Below are positions 58,691 through 64,000 of a stretch of DNA of 64,000 nt, piece by piece. The translations under genes were made by a program, and so were the position numbers. This DNA is from Valencia hispanica (taxonomy: Eukaryota > Chordata > Actinopteri > Cyprinodontiformes > Valenciidae), in the NCBI GenBank assembly GCA_963556495.2, contig OY747714.1:49978041-50042040 (forward strand). Direction: 5' to 3'. Under the pieces are notes generated by a model. The model ran no database searches. It had not been told where the DNA came from and worked only from the letters and a program-made list of their open reading frames with translations. The first letter of the stretch is position 1. Each line of letters begins with the position of its first letter.

Positions 58691-59439
58691 TCCAATTTTT
58701 TCTATTTTCTGTCGGGTCGGATTTTCCCGCGCTGTCTGCGGATGTGACGTCAAGCACGTTCATGTTAAATGTTTCAGATCACTCTGCCCCCACCGCTAGT
58801 CAGCACTCGCAAGCAGTTCAATGGATTGTGTGAATACACACAAGAAACCAAGGACAACTCTGACACCAATAGTAACTCCACATAAGACAAGAAAGTTTAA
58901 ACCCCTGACAAGTGCCCGAAAAAGATCGAAGATTGAGAGCGACCGACGCACGAGCGAGCGCTGCGAGAGCGAGCAGAAAGGAAGAGCAGCTCCGTTTTTT
59001 GGCCACATGGGGTCAGTTGCGAGTTTAAATTTCAGAAAATTGCATATACCCCTTTAAAATGACCCCACATAAAACCACCTTCCCTTCCCTCCCCCACAGA
59101 TTTAAAAGCATGGTCACAGTTATACCCCCCTCCCCCCAACCCATCTCCCATGCACACACACAGTTAAAAGAAAAAGTAAAAAAGGACATTGGGCCGAGTG
59201 TAGATGAAACATGCAAGGAAGCGCCATCAGAGGAGCCATCTGCCCCGGCAGCGGTAGACTAACAGCAGCAGCCGAGGCACCGACACAGGGCACCCAGTGG
59301 AGGCAAGGCCAAGACCCCCACCTCCACCCAAGCTCCACCTGGAGAGCACCCAGGCAGCTACAGCCGACCACCGCTCCAGGGGCAGAGGGCTCCCACAGAG
59401 GAAACACTGGAACGGGGATTAAGATAGATTAAAGTATGA
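58691..59439. repeat. CpG-rich, low-confidence repeat stretch
   Basis: It joins the LINE fragment directly, then has CpG-rich sequence with basic small frames on both strands ('gagcgaccgacgcacgagcg'). It may be the end of another transposon. No gene motif. Confidence 0.3.
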
Positions 59440-59964
59440 AAATAAACAGTAAATAATTGTGATAAGATTAAATCGTAAAACGATGATAAAATATATAAAA
59501 CATGCAGAGCAATTAAACAGACAATAATAAATAATAATCAGTTAAAAGCTACAAGGTGAGTGTTGAGCCTGCTCTTAAAAACATGAACGTTCCCTGAGGT
59601 TCTACAGCAGCCTGTTCCAGAGGTCAGCGCCATAATAACGGAAAGACGCCTCACCATGAGTGTGTGTCCTGACTTTAGGGATATGACAAGGAGACGGCTG
59701 CAGAGGAGCGCAGAGACCGCCAAGGTTTATATGGTAAAAGCAGCTCTGAAAGATAAGAAGGCCCAAGACCATTTAGACAAGAACCTTAAAATCCGTCCAA
59801 AAACACATCGGGAGCCAATGCAATGAGTTTAAAACCGGTGTAATGTGCTCCCGCCTCCTGGTCTTCGTCAGGACACGTGCTGCTGGATTCTGTAGAAGTT
59901 GTAAACCGGATATATTATTTTTGGGAAGACTAGAAAGCGATAAAAGCATGCATCAGTGTCTCCG
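59440..59964. mobile_element. LINE 3' UTR-like fragment
   Basis: 'gcctgttccagaggtcagcg', 'cggaaagacgcctcaccatg' and 'gggagccaatgcaatgag' are typical of a LINE 3' region common in fish. Confidence 0.45.
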
Positions 59965-60230
59965 TATTGGCCTGTTTTAATTCAATCTACATGGTTCGGG
60001 CATCTGGTCAGGATAGACGTCTCCCTGGTGAGGTGTTCCAGACACGTCCCACCAGGAGGAGACCCAGAGGAAGTCCCAGGAAACCATGGAGGGACGATGT
60101 TTCTCATCTGGCCTGGAAATGCCTTGGCCCAGAAGAAGAGGGAAGTCTGGGTCTCTCTACCTCAAAGACCCTGGATTACGAGGAAGCTGGATTTCAGACT
60201 TATTGAATACATTAAATAACTGTTTTGAAA
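59965..60230 (+). mobile_element. RTE-like LINE C-terminal fragment
   Basis: The plus strand encodes RRLPGEVFQTRPTRRRPRG and then WRDDVSHLAWKCLG, the C-terminal end of the element class whose RT part appears at 56225 and 58495. Dead by frameshift and divergence. Confidence 0.7.
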
Positions 60231-60404
60231 GGACTGCAGCCAGGAATAATGTGTTTAACAACACTATCTGTTTCTTTGCTGCAGTGAATGGTACTTTCCT
60301 TTCACCCCAACCATCGATACAGAGGCTGTTTGCAGAAACGAAGCTGATGTTTATGTTGAAAGTAGTTTATGAGTGGTGGGGAACCCACAGCAGCTACATC
60401 TTTT

Positions 60405-61080
60405 AGTCATCTATACCGCTTATCCTTGCGGGGGTGGCTGGGGTACACCCTGAACAGCCAGTTCCTTGCAGGACAACAAACCACCACACATACACACAGC
60501 TGAGAACACTTTAGAGTAACCAACTAACCTAACCAGGGATGTTGGAAAATATCGATACACCGATATATCACTTTATTTTATGTCACAATATTGTATCGAT
60601 ATTCAAAAGCAATGTATCGATTTCTTGGAGGATTTTATGTTTTAGAATTTGAATGGAACCATTAATGATGACATGACGACAAATATGATCATTTTTGTAG
60701 TAAATATAAAAGTATGACTGGTAGTTTGTGGCTGTTTTCACCTTCATCGTTCCAGTGGATCAACTTGATCTAGTAATAAAACTGGATGTATTAAAGTATG
60801 AAACCGGTTGGAGTGTTTAGAACGATGGGACAGTTTTTATTTTTCTTTTTTCTTCTTTTTTTTTCTTTTGGGACAGTTTTTCTACAGTTAAATTCAGTTT
60901 TAAAAATCACAATATATCGTCTTACTCATGGTATCGCGATACATATTGTATCGTTCCCCCCTGTATTGTGATACATGACGTATCACCAGATTCTTGCCAA
61001 TTCACATTCCTAAACCTAACTGTGATGTTTTTGGACTGTGGGAGGAAGCTGGAGCACCTGGAGGGAAACCACAGCAGTCT
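60405..61080 (-). repeat. SINE tail split by a hAT element
   Basis: 'ataccgcttatccttgcggg' and 'gggtacaccctgaacag' open a common fish repeat tail. It is interrupted at 60534 and resumes at 61021 ('tgtgatgtttttggactgtg', 'gggaggaagctggagcacc'). Confidence 0.75.
60534..61012. mobile_element. hAT-like non-autonomous element
   Basis: Perfect 8-bp target duplication aacctaac (60526-60533 and 61013-61020). Ends cagggatgttgg and the inverted partner cacattccta (imperfect). Internal sequence is rich in tatcgata motifs. Length 479 bp. Confidence 0.85.
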
Positions 61081-62359
61081 CATAACATGTTTACTAGTTC
61101 CACCGAAATATTACAAACACTCCCACTTCCTTTATTAACTGGAACATCTCATGATTCTACAGTCATCCGTTTTCTTTATGGAGAGCATCAAATTATGTTG
61201 TTTTAGTTTACACATTTTTTCTTCTCTTCTGATAAAAACATTTATGGTTTTAATATCCAGTGATAGCTTTAATCATTAAGTAACATAAATGTAATCTTTA
61301 TGAAGATGTCAGTGAAGCTGATGTAATATATTACAAACTGATCAGATTGAAGCTGGTGACTCGGGCAGTTTGTGTCTCATGAAAAAAAAAGACAGATCAC
61401 AAACAGGAAAATATTCAACCAGACAATCTGTATTTATACAAATATAACATTTTATTTTGTGATACAGAAATCTTCTTTTATCTAAAATAAAGTATAAATC
61501 TTCTATATTAAATTGTTACCAATCAGGACAATTTTCCTTCTCAGAAACTTTAACTTGAGGTCAGAGAGCAATAATGATGCTGTAATGTGCTGATGTGTCT
61601 CACTGAGTTTAGAGACATAAAGAGATAATAACATAATAAAAGCAGATCAAAGTTCTACTGTAAGTCACGGCGAGCTTTCTGCTCTGATACGTCTATCAGG
61701 TTAAACTGTGTAGATCAACATTTAGAAAGATACTCATGAAGCTAATTCTGAAAACAAATTTACATGTTGATTCAAAATCTGTTTCAATATTTTTTATGCT
61801 TTTCAATCCTCAATCACATAATTTATATTTACTTTCAACTACATTAATGTTGCAGATAAAACACCATCATTAGTAGCAATAAGAAGTCCATCAGACAGAT
61901 ATTGTTTATTATTCTCAGTATCATTTTACATACTAATTGTATTATCTGTGGAGTAAACGCTGCACTAAGACATGTGTTAAAAGAATTTGAATTGCTCTTG
62001 GTCTGGCTAACCACCTGGGACAGGTATAACAAAGCAACCCCCCCAGGATATGTTAACCAATAAGCCCCCCCACCACGACAAGGTAGCAATTCACGGAGGG
62101 GACACATGTTTAGTTCAGACGTCATCCACAACGTCTCAGTCTGTCTGATGAGGTTAACTGTGGAACAGGTTAAATTATTAAACTCCTGTTTCCTCATTAA
62201 ATCACTGATTTGACTGATTTTTGTCACATTACAATTAAATATGAAGCTAGAATAAAACAACTTTTTTGTTGCTAATATCTGGATCTTCTTATTGACTAAT
62301 GATGGTGTTGTTAGATGGTCTGCTTTGAATGTTACTGTTACAGAAACAACAACATTCAG
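61081..62359. repeat. Segmental duplication, 3' flank type, copy 3
   Basis: Directly downstream (in gene sense) of unit 6. Matches 10010-10140 and 10430-11083 and parts of 57400-57850. Relative to copy 1 it has 39 extra bases near 62000 and lacks the SINE at 10741-10983. Confidence 0.75.
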
Positions 62360-64000
62360 TCAGATTATCGGAGGGTTTTCTGCATCATCATTGTGAGAAG
62401 ACATCGAATTCTTCTTCTTCATCCAGATAATAACAACCGTCGCAGCCGCCACAACAAAGACAGACATTACAGCAAAGACAGGCACAAGATGACCTCGACC
62501 AGGTCCTGATCCATCCATGGTTCCTCCATCCTCTCTGCTTCCATCATTGTTCCCTGCAGAACAGAACCAGGTGTTAGTCTGATCTGTCAGGAGAAGACTG
62601 AAGATCATCATCTACTGATCTCAGACCAGCTGCTTCTACAGTCTCATCAAGATGTTTCTTTCTAACATCCAGAACCAGGAAGCAACTGGAAGTTCTGATT
62701 CAGAGACAGACAGACTCACCTGGAGAAGAAGGAGAAGAAGGAGCTACATCCAGGTAGATGGTGCTGAAGGGTTTAATGTCTCTCTTCCTCCGGTTTGTGT
62801 CTCTAACAACATAACATTCATATATTCCACTGTCCTCAGCTATCACGTTCTTCAGAACCAGAGACACGTCTCCAGTCTGCATGTTCTTCAGCTCTACTCG
62901 ACCCTTATAGCTTTGTTCTGGGATATTTAGATCTGTGCTTTGTTTGTCAACAACGAGGACATATTCTAAGCCTCTGTCAGGTCTGCTCCACTCCACAACC
63001 TCAAAAGGCATTAATCCCTCAGCCTCACATGGTAGAGTAACATTCTGTCCGATTGTAGCGGTGAGCTTCTCATCTGCAGGAGAGAACAGAGCAGAGAGCA
63101 GAGAGGTTTAACAGATATGCAGCTCATGAATTATGAAACAGAGATGAGAATAAATCATTCTGGACATTAGCTGTCCCTGTCTGGAGAAGATAACGTTAAT
63201 AATTAACAAACTGATCCGTCTCTGAGACAGAAAAACACAGACTGGATTGTTGCCATAAACATCTTGGGACCTGGACTCTCTGAATACAAGGAGTTTTATA
63301 CAGCTTCAGAGCTAAGGAAGGAATTCATGTAAAAAACCAACAACACATATTTGTCAAAAACTTGCAATAAGCCCCTAAATATTATAACAATCTCATATTT
63401 TCCCTCTTTTTGTTTCTCCAAAGAGACTCTGGTTCAGACTGAGAAAATATCTCTAAGCTAGTAATGGGACCAGTGCAGGGTGCTTGTCTGTCTGAACTGG
63501 TTTCCAGTCTCAGAGCTGAGCTGAGATCAGCTGATGACACAGAGAGAGATGTACAGTATGTCTCTGGATATGAATCAGTAAATAGCTTCAGATCTTCTAA
63601 AGTCAGTGTGAAATGAACTTATCAGAATGAGTTGGCAAAGTACTTTTTAAAAAATGCCCAAAATGTGTTTATTTGATTTAGTAAATTATTGTTTCATCAG
63701 TTATAAACTACGTTTATTTTGTTTTTTGTTTTTTTGTCCTATAGTCAGGCAGCTAACAAGAAAAGAAAATAGAATTATTGAACAATTCAGTTGTTTAATA
63801 TATATTCCCTACCAAACCCAAACAAAATGAGAATGTTTTAAATAAATATCATCGTTGTTGTCTCGATCAATGATTTTCATTTCGATGAACAAATGTTTTA
63901 ACCAGAGCAAAGGCAGCAAGAAGGAACTCCTGAAAATGAGAAAATGCACACGCTGAGTTTCAAGTTGCACAACTCACCTTCAGCAGAGACAGAAACGACA
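62360..64000 (-). CDS. V-set immunoglobulin receptor, unit 6 (intact, leader exon cut by window edge)
   Basis: The model is complement(join(62360..62553,62720..63073,63978..>64000)). The visible leader end encodes VVSVSAE with a gtgagt donor at 63972-63977. The V exon (118 codons) has TLPCE, VVEWSR and [10 protein letters not shown], the sequon NVT, and RRKR at 62781-62792. The membrane exon encodes the stalk GSREDGGTMDGS, a helix beginning LVPVFAVMSVFVV and the tail MKKKNSMSSHNDD ending NPPII, with no tyrosine. Borders are GT-AG and phase 1. Introns are short and free of transposons, so this is the best preserved copy and probably closest to the ancestral layout. Its membrane exon and 3' flank are shared with unit 2. 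The ligand is unknown. Confidence 0.82.

Noticed and set aside
61844..62260. Minus-strand frame of 138 codons downstream of unit 6
   Set aside because: The duplicate at 10430-10740 has indels that break the frame, so it is not under coding constraint.

Overview
This window is eukaryotic and almost certainly from a teleost fish. The genes are split into small exons with GT-AG introns. The immune genes belong to fish-type families: single V-set immunoglobulin receptors and two-domain Fc-receptor-like receptors. The rest is crowded with fish-type repeats: tRNA-derived SINEs, L1-like and Rex/L2-like LINE remnants, a PIF/Harbinger relic, hAT MITEs, solo LTRs and foldback elements. I cannot name the species. 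A killifish-like acanthomorph would fit, but this is a guess.

The window is a cluster of duplicated immunoglobulin-superfamily receptor genes in several states of life and decay. Unit 1 (848-4862, minus) is an apparently intact three-exon gene (signal peptide / V-set / transmembrane) whose membrane exon carries a coding 15-bp minisatellite. Unit 2 (11084-15590, minus) is a broken chimera: an intact membrane exon, a deleted V exon, a second complete V exon and a frameshifted signal-peptide exon. Unit 3 (19760-27291, plus) is an intact three-exon gene with a 6.8-kb first intron; that intron holds a decayed second copy of the promoter and signal-peptide region and a long GT/E-box microsatellite. 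Unit 4 (31614-33280, plus) is an apparently intact FcR-like gene with two Ig domains. Unit 5 (49646-50462, plus) is a truncated pseudogene copy of unit 4. Unit 6 (62360 to beyond 64000, minus) is an intact V-set gene that runs off the right edge.

Between the genes, the same flanking blocks recur several times, all in the same orientation: 9340-11083, 57060-57850 and 61080-62359 (downstream flank of the minus-strand units); 15740-16740 and 50780-51700; 8515-9660 and 52250-52850; 45905-46240, 53880-54200 and 58040-58240. This shows repeated segmental duplication followed by transposon insertion. The region 28-49 kb is mostly repeats: LINE remnants, SINEs, a Harbinger relic at 39.3-41.9 kb and foldback elements.

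The proteins are small type I membrane receptors: leader, one V-set domain, a transmembrane helix and a short basic tail without tyrosines. Any signal would therefore need a partner protein. The FcR-like gene encodes two Ig domains, a stalk, a transmembrane segment and a very short tail. All function statements are inferred from family resemblance. No database search was run, and exon boundaries were chosen by hand from splice motifs, phase and comparison between the copies.
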